Part shown: one piece after another, positions 11,901 through 24,300 of the stretch | How positions within the stretch are numbered: position 1 is the stretch's first letter | Layout: each line of letters opens with the position of its first letter | Source: Norana najaformis | Taxonomy: Eukaryota > Annelida > Clitellata > Crassiclitellata > Hormogastridae | DNA: 64,000 nt | Direction of reading: 5' to 3' | NCBI GenBank assembly: GCA_964023275.1 | Contig: OZ029914.1 | Location: 44,354,437 to 44,418,436, forward strand | Made by a program: the position numbers and the translations under genes | Notes under the pieces: generated by a model | Seen by the model: only the letters and a program-made list of their open reading frames with translations | Told to the model about the DNA's origin: nothing | The model's database searches: none

Positions 11901-14900
11901 AACATAACAGATACAAGATGGCATTTACATGGCACTTTCTATGAGCCTGTTAAAGCATGTTGTGGAAGTATGACACATTCAAAAGAGGAGTCTTCAATTA
12001 GAAAGGTTTCTACAGCTGCATCAAGCAACACAAGATGGCCTTCCTTGTATCTGCATGTGGTCTGTGGCGGGTCACAAGGTTAGCAATGCAAGACGGCCTC
12101 CCTTGGGATCCGGTGGTCCACAGGGCCAGAGATGTAACAAGACTTGTGAGGCATGGTAGCCGATTGGATAGAGTGCTCGGCTTGTAATGCGGAGAGTATG
12201 GGTTCCAGCCTCCCCTTAGACGGTTACTGTTTATGGACCTTGAGCAAGTCCTTCACCCACAATTGCTTTGCATCTCAGATTCAGATTTACTGACCTTGCA
12301 TGAGTAATAAATACAAAATAATAATAGTAATAATAATAGTAATAGTAATAATAGTAATAGTAATAATAATAATAGTAATAATAATAATAATGATAATGAT
12401 AGTAGTAAATAGTTTTCTTCCTCCAGTCACATTAATAGTTTGCAAATATAATTTGTTTTTAAGATGACTGAATCGATATTGCCAATATTCTGCATAAAGT
12501 CTAAGTATCTTCATTACGCTGCTTTACGCAATCGATTGCAGTAAAACAAATGAATTCTTTCTGAATAAATTTACATTCCAAACAACCCTCATAACAATCT
12601 CATACTACTTACTATTAGTCTGACAACATTTAGACTAAAAACACATAAATAAATTATTAGATTCCTTATTCCAGCACAGTATTTACATGGAAGTATCTAA
12701 TTTCTTGTACATTCTGTAAACCAACATGGAAGTATCTAATTTCTTGTACATTCTGTAAACCAACAGCAGTTTCATTCTAAAAAACAGACTTCAAAATCTG
12801 AAAAATACAGTATGCTGCAGCAATGTATCTGAACATTTATATAGCTCCCTTCGCAGACCTCTCAAAATCATTGTGAATGGCTGCCTAAGAGACCTATAGC
12901 AAGGGTGTCTGAAGATAGTAGCAAATGCAACTTGAGCCAAGTCAAAAGAGCAGTGTTACTTACCTCCATTTGTAGGGCTTCAGCCATACCCTTGAGGGCA
13001 AACTTTGAACCACTGTAAGCAGAAAAGCCGAAAATTCCGATCTGTCCCGCCTGAGATGAAATGAATACGATACGACCTGCCTTACGGAGTTTCATCTGAG
13101 GTAGAACAACCCGCGTCGCATAGACACCGCCCAAATAGTTGACATTCAACAACCTCTAGAGGAAAACATTTAAAATTAACACACTACTAGAAATTAACAA
13201 GTTTTTGACTGAAAAATTTAAAAGCAACACAATATTTGAAACACACTACTAGAAATTAATAAGTTTTTGATTGAAAAATTTAAAAAGCAACAATATTTGA
13301 AATTAATAAGTTTTTGAATGAAAAACTTTTAAAGTAACAAACTATTAGAAATTAATAAGTTTTGAATGAGAAAGAATTTGAAAATATCACATCTTTAAAA
13401 ATAGATACATTCAAGTGAGAAATTCAAAACTGTCACACTGAAATGCAAATACCAAAACGTTAAAAATTAAACATTCAAATTACTGCAAAGCAACAACCAT
13501 ATTCAACTTGTGCAAAATATCCAGAAATATATCAGGTAAAACCGGACTGAAATGATGAATCAGAAAAAAGCTATGTCTGTTGGTGGCTTCCTAAAATCTA
13601 GGTTTACTGCAATCCAACAATAAAAAAACTTTCACCTTAAAGTCATCAATTGGGATGTCCTCAAACTGTCCACTGACTGAGAAACCAGCTGAATTGACTA
13701 AAACATCAACAGGACCCAGTTTGGCTTCCGCCTGAAATCAAAACATCACTAGTAACAAAGACTTGGAAAAAATTAACAACTTCATCAAAAAACATAGGTA
13801 ACACCGGTAGACCACCAGCAGACCACCAGTATAGAAAGGCACTAGTTCAAGCACATCAGTCCAGATAATACCAGTAATAATATGTCTACATGTGTGCATC
13901 TGAACATTTATAAGTACTATGCATGCACCTGAGCTTTTGTAAAATAAATTTAAATGCACACGTTTTTCTATAGCGACGGTATGGCCCAGCCCCTGCTCAT
14001 TTTTCAGTGAATTTACTCGATGAAATCCTTCACCACTGCTGCCTGTTTGAACTGGTGCCATGGCATTTAAGGTCTTCATTAAGGACCATGCTATCTCGAG
14101 ATTAAAATCTCTGAAATAAGCCACGACCAGGACGCAAACCAGCATCCTCAAGCTCAAAAGCAGAAAAGAACATATGCTCGCAGGAAGCCTGTTCCAGAGA
14201 GCTTGATCACTGCAAAAGAATGCTTGGTGTTACACAGCGGCTTCTAAGAACCTCTCAACGACACAGCTCACCAGCTTCAGTGACAACAGCTCAGAACGAA
14301 TAAAACGTTCATAGCAAGTGAATAAAGTTCGAATAAGCAGTAGATGTTTCCATCAGCAAGCTTTCCAAACGTGTAGTAGAACCAAACTCACGAGTCCTCA
14401 TCCAGTTCTGACTGACTACAGGTTAGCAGTTCCTCATTCATGCTATGCTGAGGATGAGGAATGACAAAAGAAAAACACAGGACTAGTTGTTTACCAGCAT
14501 TCCCTGGACTGATGGCAATGTCTGAAAATCCATCATGCCACCATGTCTGCACAGGCTGGGTAGCCTGATGATGGCACGATGGATTTGTCAACAGTTAGCT
14601 GCTTGGATACTGAACGACGAAGATCTCTGTGCAGCACACAGTCAATACCACTCCAAAGACCGTGACTGCCCTGCTGGTGCATTCTTGTTGCACTGAATTA
14701 TCATGATTATCATTATCTTAATGTTACTATATTAATAAAATGTATTACAGGAACTAAAAACACTGACGACGATAACACTGATAAAGATGAAAGTGACGAC
14801 AATGATGACTAATGATGACGTTGACCTATTTACCTCACGTATCGCCTTCTCCACTGATCCATAATCCTTGGACAGATCAGCACAGATGTAAAACACTTTC

Positions 14901-17234
14901 TGTTAAAATTAAAATTTACAGTTATTTAACAGAGATAACAAAAAATATGACAAAGACAATACTGAAACTACTCAAAATAACAGCTCACACTAAAATAAAG
15001 ATATGGAAACTTGTAAGGCCTCATATTAGGCTTCCATCATATCTTCATAAACTGCTAACCCATATCACCCTCTTAGACTGTTTCATTCTACTGAGCCTTG
15101 CTTCTTACAGGACAGCTGTGGAATCAAGCACTTTCAGTTGATGTGCCCCTAGTATTTCAAATCGTCAGCCAGCAAAAGCATGCATTGCCAACTTGCCATC
15201 ACCTATTAAATCATTTGTCAAGACCCGCTAATTAACTCAAGCATTTGCATGACTCTGTCTCGGCCTTTCACGTCTCAGATTCAGATTTCACAAGCAATAA
15301 CTGCCCTAAATAAATAAATTAGTAAACACGACCAAACTAAAAGAAGTGTTCATGGATGGATGTCCATCGGATGAATTAATTGTCTGATTGACTGATTATC
15401 TGACTGACTGACTGATTTGACTGACTGACTGACTTACTTGACTGACTGATGAATATCTTCTTTCTAATAAGTAACTATGAACTGTGGAAACTTCTCTTCT
15501 TCAAGTTCTCAGCTCCCTGGGAGGTTTGCACCTCTGACGGCACCATTCCCGACGTTGTTCCTTCAGTTAACCATATTCACCCATCATCATCCAGTCTATT
15601 GGACACTTAGAAGCTAAAAAATATTCATCAGCGAGCTCAGCAAAATTTTGTTTCTTTTTTGTGAAGCCCTAACAATAGAAAAATCATTAAAAAATACCTG
15701 ACGAGATCCTTCTTTCAGAGTCTTCTCTGCTGCCAGTTTAACTTCTACCAGCTTTGCCTGTAATTACAAAATTACCTTTGCTCAGATTATAATAGTTATC
15801 TATCTGAATTAGACAACACTCAAAATCATCCTACACAGCTATTTCACCTTTGCTAATGACTGCTGCACAAAACTGATAATTGATAGATTCTTATTACTCA
15901 AGTTAAAACAACAGGCATGTTCTGGCACTTGGCCGGGTGGATGTGTGTGTTACTGATCAATGGTTTGTGTGAAGAAATCATTGAAGCATGTTTACATCAA
16001 GATCATTGCAGTAGGATTTAAAACCCTCCACAATAAATCTAAACCTTGTCATAAGTATAGAAGTTAGGGTAAATAAGAACATTGGGTTAACTGAGTCTGT
16101 TTATAAAACCATAGTTGTTCACCTCATCTCGGGCCAGCAGTGTCACATTAGCACCCCGTTTGACAACCTCTATGGCCAAAGCTCTTCCAATACCACTTGA
16201 GCCACCAGTTACCTGATTTCATAAAAATGACAAACTCTGTTACAGAAAAGTTCTTAGGTACATAAAAACTAAAAAGCATCCTCACAAACCATAAAAGTCA
16301 TAAAAAACCTGGCAAACTAAACAAGATAATAAAAAATGACGAAAATTATTTGTTTCCTATGCTATCAAATCAGTGAAGTTCAGTACGACCTTGCATCTTT
16401 CTCCAGCCCTTGGTAAATCTCAAAATCTGATACTTTGGGTACAGGAGTGGGAAAAGAATAGTTCTGAGTTGAACTTAACAACATCAGTGAATTCCAAAGC
16501 TTCGCACTAGCCACTCAAAAGCCTGAGAACCCAATCCTGTCATAGTGCGAAGTACAGCAGAAGTCAACTTGCCAGGTGATCGAGTGCAATATTTGCATTG
16601 ACTGAGCAGTGAGCAACAGACAGAGGTGAGTTGATTCAAATGTAATACTATGTAAAATGAATAATTCACGTCGAATTGGGCTCTATACAACGATTGTCAG
16701 CATTTTTAACTTTCCCTTGGGAATTAAATACAATGGGTAGCTATAGATGGATTGGTAAGCTGATATTTTGGATGTGGCAAAATGATGTTAAGGCACAGAG
16801 CTATGTTGTGGACTTAATCATCAATTAAAAAAGACTGCAGCTTTAACCAAGACTGTCCCTTCTTGTTGTGCCTGAATATCAAGTTTATCCTGGATCGCAA
16901 ATACAGAACTCTTGAAAGCGCCGTTTAAACAATCTGCCGATAATGCCTCATGCCAAAAATCCCACCTAAGCCATTTGTATAGAGTAAACTAGATTAAATT
17001 CGAAACTCTAATCTAGAGTAAGCTGTAGGGCACTAAACGGTTTTCAGTGGCACCTGTCCACGTGAACACAGCAAAAAGTTAACAACGCTTGTTACGATCA
17101 GTAACGTGCCCACTGACCAGAACATGAGCACCAGACAAACTGAATGGCTTCGGCGAGAAAAAATAAGAAATGCCAATGATCAGCAACAAAAACAACGCAA
17201 CAATTAACGCGGCCGTAGCAACGATTGCCAGCAT
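8927..17234 (-). CDS. KDSR: 3-ketodihydrosphingosine reductase
   Basis: This short-chain dehydrogenase reduces 3-ketodihydrosphingosine to dihydrosphingosine with NADPH, the second step of sphingolipid synthesis, on the cytosolic face of the ER. Exons on the - strand, in order: 17118-17234, 16123-16212, 15698-15757, 14834-14899, 13636-13731, 12964-13155, 11491-11574, 10943-11026, 9918-10019, 8927-9046. All have AG/GT borders, all are multiples of three (every intron is phase 0), and they total 336 aa against 332 in human. An N-terminal membrane segment covers residues about 2-25. The cofactor motif TGGSSGIG is at 41-48, NSAG at 124-127, the catalytic serine near 176-177, and YSGSK with Tyr190/Lys194. 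The PPDTDTPGY segment typical of KDSR is in exon 7. The C-terminus has hydrophobic stretches ([10 protein letters not shown]). The start ATG at 17234 is set by the membrane segment. No key residue is missing, so the gene looks intact. Confidence 0.97.
10520..10735 (+). mobile_element. LINE 3'-end fragment (family B variant)
   Basis: It shares GCATAAGCTGGTGCC, the ...TTTTGAGTTTACGATTACAA tail and the CTCTCTCTGGTCTTCTGGC phrase with the copy at 33690-33890. It lies in KDSR intron 8, antisense to the gene. Confidence 0.65.
11165..11255 (-). mobile_element. tRNA-derived SINE fragment
   Basis: On the - strand, GATTAGGATGC and a following GGTT-A-GGATTC-type stretch resemble degraded A and B boxes. 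They are arranged as in the SINEs at 24955 and 43390. It lies in KDSR intron 7. Confidence 0.4.
12145..12320 (+). mobile_element. tRNA-derived SINE with LINE-like tail
   Basis: A tRNA-like head has an A box (TGGTAGCCGATTGGATAGAG) and a B box (GGGTTCCAGCC). It is followed by a body and a tail with TCAGATTCAGATTTACTGAC, then a TAA/AAT-rich end. The tail is shared with LINE fragments at 14970-15330 and 29330-29660. It lies in KDSR intron 6, antisense. Confidence 0.75.
12300..12412 (+). repeat. AAT/AGT trinucleotide microsatellite
   Basis: An imperfect run of AATAAT and AGTAAT units directly follows the SINE tail and has probably grown from it. Confidence 0.85.
13160..13400. repeat. about 60-bp minisatellite in KDSR intron 5
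   Basis: Roughly 3.5 imperfect copies of a 50-75 bp unit are recognised by AGAAATTAA, AAGTTTTTGA and TGAAAAATTTAAAA. The first copy begins within 20 bp of the exon 6 acceptor. Confidence 0.75.
13950..14100 (-). mobile_element. family-A SINE-like repeat
   Basis: The reverse complement of the family-A phrases (CTATAGCGACGGTATGG, CCTGTTTGAACTGGTGCCAT) is present. It lies in KDSR intron 4, in the gene's sense orientation. Confidence 0.6.
14970..15330 (+). mobile_element. CR1/L2-like LINE 3'-end fragment
   Basis: Degraded coding remains are seen ([15 protein letters not shown] text, then a stop-containing ...SFVKTR). They are followed by CTCAGATTCAGATTTCAC and an AAATAAATAAATT end, the same tail as the copy at 29330-29660. 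It is heavily decayed. Confidence 0.5.
15380..15452. repeat. GACT tetranucleotide microsatellite
   Basis: Imperfect GACT/GATT tetranucleotide array in KDSR intron 3. Confidence 0.85.
16690..16731 (-). repeat. partial duplicate of the KDSR start region
   Basis: About 42 bp repeats 17221-17265, which is the KDSR 5' leader, ATG and first codons. The copy differs by one substitution and a small indel. It also carries an ATG, but that frame stops after five codons, so it is a decoy inside intron 1. Confidence 0.8.
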
Positions 17235-17355
17235 TTTTCTAAACTTTCCCTTGGGAATTAAATACTAGCGCACAGAGCCTCTGCTAGCGCATATTGTCCC
17301 AAAACTAAACATCGGCCGCGTTTCATAAATATTTCGGAGAACTTCGATTTCGTTA

Positions 17356-17356
17356 C

Positions 17357-17394
<38 letters not shown>

Positions 17395-17460
17395 AAGAAG
17401 AAGCAGTATCAGAAGCAGTATCAGAAGCAGCATCAGAAGCAGAAGAAGAAGAGTAATCTT
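17356..17460. repeat. GTAA run followed by AGAAGC run
   Basis: About ten GTAA units (17356-17392) are followed by AGAAGCAGTATC/AGAAGCAGC repeats. They lie about 120 bp upstream of the KDSR ATG, in its probable 5' UTR or promoter. Confidence 0.8.
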
Positions 17461-17714
17461 CTAAGTTCAACTCTGTTACCTCTTCGGTTACTCCCAAGAG
17501 GCAGTCGTGGGTATTAAATGTTAGCGAAAAATCCCGAATTTAAGAGCATCACCTTCATACTGCAATCACTGTACTGGTTTCCTTTCGAAGAAAAATAGCT
17601 GAGTGATTATCAAGTCGGGTTTCAACCCAGATATCGGACATTTAAATCCATTAGCGCTCCCTAGCGAATTCAGTTGGAATTCAGTTGTAAAAGCAGTAGA
17701 CAGGACGTAAATGT

Positions 17715-17800
17715 AAGTGTACAAGTTTTTCTATAGCGACCTTATAGCCTCGGCCCTGCTAATTTTTCAATGAATTTATCGTACACTGTCGGTGGGTAGA
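17715..17800 (-). mobile_element. family-A SINE-like fragment
   Basis: It reads TTTTTCTATAGCGACCTTATAG and TTTTTCAATGAATTTATC on the + strand, matching the family-A copies at 13950 and 39795 in the same orientation. Confidence 0.5.
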
Positions 17801-20800
17801 TCAGGCGGTGAGAGGGAGGACTAGCCACCCATCTTTATATAACGAGGCCAAGGAAAATGAAATGGCTGTCGTCGTAGTAAGTCTACCTCTCGGAGTTGTC
17901 TTAAGGGACTGCTCTTCTATCCTCCGCTGCCGGTCTTCTTGTCTCAGGGTCCTCACAGAACTTGACTATTGCTATCAAACGTGAATCTGATTTGGCATGC
18001 CTTATTGCGTAGAAATTATTTCTTAAATTATTTCTTATGCATTATTATAACGGCGCTACAGAAGTATCCAATTAGGATATGATCTGCTTCCCCACCCCAG
18101 GAATATAGCCTCTATGTTTTAGTATCATGTACCACAACATAAGCTGACGTTTGGGCGCTGTAGAAATCTCGAGTTTACGATTACGATAAGCTGTGGTTTA
18201 TTGCCACGCAGTTCATTTATGCGAGTACCATTCACTGTCATTCAGCCTTATCTTCTCAGCTCTCTTATTCACAATAGTCCACCGGCCTTCTGGTTTCTTT
18301 CATTACTCGTATTATGACTCGGCCTGACCAGTGGAGTGTTGACATGGACTATGATTTAATTTCTAAGCAACCGCCAATTAACGCCATGTTTATTGCGATA
18401 AAGTTATGCTAAAGAAGTCTGTAGATTAGGCTAGAGTGTTCTAGATAGCTTCCATATAAAGAAAAATTCTTTATGTTCTAGTCGAGGGCACTCGGTTGGG
18501 TCCGGTGGAAGTGCAGATATCTTGTATATCTTTAAACAGACAGCATGCTCAACGATCGCCACCCCCCACTGAATCGAGACTCGAAATCAAAGCTCTGTTT
18601 TTATGTATGCCAAGGCAGTATCGACAAGTTAGCTAGTTCGTTAGTCATCTTGACATTTAATATGATGACTTTTAAGCCCCACACCAAAGTGCTGCACACG
18701 AAAACCTAAATGATGTTGGAAGAATTACTTAAAATCTTGTTACTTGTACCGCAACACAAAGTCAGAGCAGTGCTTTTCGCATTATATTCTGATATGCATT
18801 GAATAATTTGTTTACTTACTACCTACACACTTACACAAGTGTTTAATAAACAATTCTTATGTACATCTAATTCCAATCAAACAACACTAGGGACAACAAT
18901 CTGTTAATTATCTATTATTTTCTGTTGAAACACATTTTAAAGCACTTGTTAGAAATCCAAAGTTCAGTAGTCCTCAAACATAATTACTCATAGCAAAAAT
19001 ACATCTGTCGGTTTTGCAAGTGTGATGTAAAACAAAAACTGTTCATATGAGGCTGTCATTTTATCTTTCACATAGTTCAAAACAGCAGGCTGTTCTAGAC
19101 ACAACTGCATCTGGAAATCGCTAAATATTTTCGGATACAGAATTCAAAGTGGCAGAAAAGCAGTTGAACACAATGTCTATTCAACAACCGCTATAATATA
19201 GTTTTCTCTCAAACATTGCTTCACCTAATCAAGTTGATAATTCAAATGTAAAACAAAGGCCATGTACCTTTTCGCTTAACAGCACCAGTTGCAAGATACA
19301 GAGGACCTGAAAACTTAATTTACCCTTTTGCTCTTTGGACAAACGGGGTTTGTAAACCTGCTTGATAACATTCAACACACAGTACACGTTGTTTGCTTGG
19401 TGGTAGAACAGCTGTGCGCTTTACAGAATGCACATTCAGAAGATAGCCAACTATAAGTATGTTATCAAGACACTTGATATAGCGCCTTTTAGTGGCCTGC
19501 CTCACAAAAGTGCAGCACATATGGCTATCTAACCCAGTTAGATAACCCTGAAGCAGTTATACAGTAGGCCTATTTCTGAAAACAAAAACAATGTATGAAA
19601 GAATCAGTAAAAATCTGAATATGCGGCATCTGATCTTAATATAGGCAAATAAAATTATTGTTTGTAAGTACATGTACGCATTGTTGTTTTGATTACTGAT
19701 GAAATTTTGTCTTCGGCCTCAAATTCTTAGGAAAACAGCAATATGGCCCTTTGCCCCTAATAGTTGGACACCCTCTGATCTAGCCTATCTAAACAAGTGC
19801 ATTTTAACACAGTTTGAAAACACATGTTGCACAGAGCTAAGTACTACTGTATGTATGTGCAACGCTTGTTTTTCCATCAAAAACTCTGGTTTCATATTGT
19901 GAAATAGCTGCATATTTTGAATAAAATCTTGGACAACAACACAACAGCTCTAGAATATTTTATGACGCAATGCTAATAAAAAATTGCTCAAATAATAAAT
20001 ATGTAACACTACAAATACAAGAATATAATGACAACAGCAAAATTTGAAAGTCAGCTGTAAAATTCATAGAAAAGAGCACACGAGGAACATTTTTCAAACA
20101 ATATTTCTACTCTTTGAAATGTTTCCTGCACACGATCCATACTAACCAGCCGAAAAACAATTTTCCAAAATCTGCATGCCTCCACATCAGCCAAAATCCT
20201 TCCATCACGGAAGACTAAAGCGAGACTAGCAAACACAATTTCCCAGCAGTGTGAAACTTGGGATTTTCACATCTTCGGATGCGAACATGCGAACAAGCAT
20301 TGGAATTAACAGCAGCCAACACAAGAGAGCATGTCAGTCACCGGGGTTTTAAGTTGTGGCCCACGACATGAGCAGTAGCAAGGCCATGAGGCTGAGTGTT
20401 ATTCACTGAGATTCATTCAAATCAAATAGAAATGACATGCTGATATCTACATACAAGTGAGGTATGTCTTAAGATGACTCAGATCTTTTTGTTGAACCTC
20501 CTTTCTTATTCACCTGGCCTCACGTCTGCATAGGACTCGGCACAGTTGAGGTAAGAACACATCATTGACACAAATGGTACAGGTCACAGGTCACAAGATT
20601 CTTTAAACACATTTCACAAGCACACGATTAAACCTCAGAACTTCAAGAAATTGAGGAAAATGAAGAGGAAAATGAAGTCAAGTGACACAAAGTTTTTGAA
20701 ATTCAGACTACATCCTCACCAGCACTGCCATCATTGGCAGCCTCAGCAACTGTCCTAAGCGTACCAATTTCTGTAACAACACAGCACTCGTCTCTAACTT

Positions 20801-21160
20801 GCCTTGCTGCATGACATCTTCACAAAATTCCCCACACCTTCAATCTCACTCAAAGTAATAACCATTTGCCTTCTGTCAGAAATTTTCAGCTAAACAAAAT
20901 TCCTTCTCCTCTTGGATCTCAAGACTTCGGCTTGGATTTCATTTGGACCAAGTGCACCGAACAACTTAGTTGAGCTTATTTACTGACTGCAGCCCACGTT
21001 CAAATTTCATGACCACGAATCCTGTAAACGGAATACGGTTCATAACTGCAGTTTTGCTTCAAAAAAACATTGAATGTTGCCGTATGCAACGGCAAGTTCT
21101 TAGCAAAACAGGACGCACCTAAGATGCTGCAATCTTCTAGCACTGTTCTGAGTCCTTTCA
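17801..21160. other. intergenic between KDSR and the Grb gene; no gene seen
   Basis: Only short frames without recognisable domains occur. A decayed family-B tail is at about 18125-18190 (GGGCGCTGTAGAAATCTCGA, then GATTACGATAA). The rest looks like unique non-coding sequence. The KDSR promoter should lie at its left edge, but no TATA box is evident. Confidence 0.5.
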
Positions 21161-21162
21161 CT

Positions 21163-21168
21163 GTTTAT
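21163..21168 (-). promoter_or_regulatory. polyadenylation signal of the Grb-family gene
   Basis: AATAAA on the - strand, about 165 bp past the stop codon of the adaptor gene, is a well-placed poly(A) signal. Confidence 0.55.
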
Positions 21169-21331
21169 TCCACATAGCAAACAAGTCTCCCAATATCCTG
21201 CCATTGGACGTCTTTGATATTCTCAATTTCTTCATCCACGGTCCAAGTTTAAAACTGACCATCATGCTACGTATTGACGTTACTGTCATAGAAAATGACT
21301 AAGCAACAGAACGATGCAAAATCAAAAGGCA

Positions 21332-24300
21332 TCAGTGTAGTCGAGAAATGTAGCGGGTGAGACGAGTGGGTAAGCGACCCGCGTTTACTCGATAGAAGTC
21401 AATAAGCTGTGCTAGGTCCACGAACTTAGTTGAACCACCATCCAGCGAATAGTACCACCACCCGTCCACCTGTACCTAGAAACATAAATTTTATATTATT
21501 ACTTTTTTTAAATCCAGAGGATTTCATCCACAGGGTAAGATGAAAAAATTACGTTTGAGAGATTTGTTACATCTGGGATAGCTAGTCCTCGCTTGTTATT
21601 ATTATTATTATTTTTTACCCAAGGTAAATTGTCCATAAATGACCATATACAGGGGTGTGAGAGACCAACAATTCAGCATTTCAGTGTTGATACTTTTCAC
21701 AGTACCTTCTATTATTATTATTATCATAATTGATATTAATAGTACTATTAATAATTATTATTATTCTTATTACTGTTGTGTATCATCTTTTTTTAAACCG
21801 AGGTTATAATATTTAATGTTACGTTTTAATCAGCATCTGGCTTCCAATTGTTTGTGAGAAAACCTAGCAGTTAGAGAGTGTGGTCAAATCAGCACGTTTT
21901 GCACGATCGAAGCTTGTTTTTATTGAGAGGAACAGTCAAGTTAAGAAAAATCAAGCTTCAGAGGTCTGAGGTGTCCTATTGTTGATTGCTGTTGTGGTTT
22001 TTGTGCCTCAGCCAAATGATCCTTTGACCCTGAGGACAACATTTCTGAGCAACTTCTGCATGTGAAAAAGGACATCATGTTTTTATCTTTCTAATGCATG
22101 TTTTATTAAAAACATAAGTAAGTCACATTCAAACTGATATTCTTATTGTAATTGTAAACGAACATTTATAAAGCGCCACTTAGGAAACAGTGGCGCTCCC
22201 GACTTGAACAAACAAAAAGGATTTCAGGCGTTTGCGAGACTGGGTAAGAGAGAGACTAAGTAACTGAAGCCGCTGGTCAAGAGGAAGGCAGTTCCAGCTG
22301 GAAGGGCCAACAAATATATTGCAGAGATGACCCCTGCTGTACCTTCCGTGTTCCACACTGTACAAATCAATACCCCGTGTAAATCCAAAACCCTCTCGTA
22401 CCTTATGAATGGTGCAGTGTTTGACCATGGAGCTGTGTGCAAACGACAGAACGTAAACCCCTGGCAACGTCTGGCTGTTTCGTACAAGGAATGTCCTAAA
22501 CAAAAACAAACACCATAACCAAATTACGTGCATGTATTGTAATCGTAATCAAAAATTTATAAGTGCCACTTCAAGATAATCTCATAAGAAGTGCTCCCAG
22601 CCCGATAATCCAGAACCATTGGAGAAAAGAATGCTCTTCAGATGTGTATGGAAGAGAGAGGGAGACAGACAAAGAAGTTCATGTCACAGGTCACTAGGCA
22701 AACCGTTCCAAGAAGTAGGGCTGACCATCGCAAAGCTTCTGCACCGAGATGTGTATGTATGTATGCGTTTAGCTATTTATGTAGAGCCTTTAGAAGCCTC
22801 CTTAAAACTCCACCACTGCTGTTTGGGTGGTGCCAGTCCAAAGCGCGGATAAAGGAGGTGGGCGTTGCCAATCATCTTTGTTACGACACAGCACTGTTAA
22901 ACAGAAACTACCTAACAACCTCATAAAGGTGCTACATAACACGTACACTGCACCAAGTTGCAATGTAACAAAATCTGAAACAACCCAATATTTACACAGC
23001 ACTCTGTAACCTTCAACACCAGATTGCGCTAACCACAGCCTTTCTATCTAATTACAGTCCTTACCTAAGTACAAAGCATCTTAGTATGATCAGAGCTGAA
23101 TGAACAACCCACCCATTATTTAGGCCATAAGCGCATATTAAAGACACGGCCTCATCTCGACCGATCTTGTCATGAAACCATTCGAATACACTTAAGGGAT
23201 TTCTCGTCGAAGATGTTTCAAGATTCAAATACGGCTCGGTTGCTGATAGCACCACTGACGACCTGGCAGATGCCTGGTGCAAGGGAGACACTGAGCTGTG
23301 CAGCGGCTGAACCTAAAACCAAATAAATTATCCAGCACATTGGTATCTAAGAATACAGTTCATGAATGCACGTATGTCTAACCTAATCTAAGAACTTCTA
23401 TAGCGCCACTGTAATAATGCTCACGGCATCAGTCGATGGTCGCTGCTAACCAAAATCACTGTCCAAGCCATGTTCCGGGTTGAATAGCCAAGGAGTCTAG
23501 CAGACACATACAGGAAATGAGTTCAGTAAGAGGTGAGTTTCTAGTTTGCCTGTACTTATGTATGTCTGAATATTTATGTGTGTATGTATGTACAACAACA
23601 TTTAATATAGCTCCTTTTAAACACAAACGGCTGCCTAGATGATCTAAACAAGGGCTTTTTAATACAGGTTGAAAATGTAAGTTGAGTAGAATCAAGTAGA
23701 ACAGTATGTACATGTACAAAAATGCCTTATATATATATATATATACACACAATATCATGCATACAATATATATATATATATATATATAAATTACAGCGTT
23801 TAATATTTAGATGAAATTTTCTGTGACATCTGATGATACTGGGTAAATCATAATCGTATCATAATCTCTAATTTCTACAGTGCTAGCGAAAGCTAATTCG
23901 TGTGAACCAGTTTATTAACAGGTGTTCAGACAAAACAAACTGATAGGCAGCAAGGGTTCAATTCCAGGTCCAGATCCAAGAGACAAGCAGGCAGACAGTT
24001 GGACGGCTATGGTCAATGGTGTTTGAAACTGGAGACAGAGATAGGGGAAGTGGAAGAATCAGTATAAGATTTTTTAAAAAGTAATGTTTTCAGTTTTGAG
24101 TGAAAGACCAGCACAGAACTTGCAAGAGTTGGTGAGTTCAAATTCCAGACTTAGCTTTTTATGATTGTAGCAATTCACATCACTACTTTCTAATAAAATA
24201 TTCCAAGTTCTTCACCTAAGGGAAAGTCACACATGATCTCAAATCATAACAAGCATGGACGAGGCAGCAGAAAATAGTTAGTTACATCTACGTACATTTC

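Noticed and set aside
22180..22401. C-terminal part of the 117-codon frame as SH2 coding sequence
   Set aside because: Only 22402-22495 matches SH2. The rest is a LINE C-terminus, and exon 12 continues the SH2 domain in phase after the donor.
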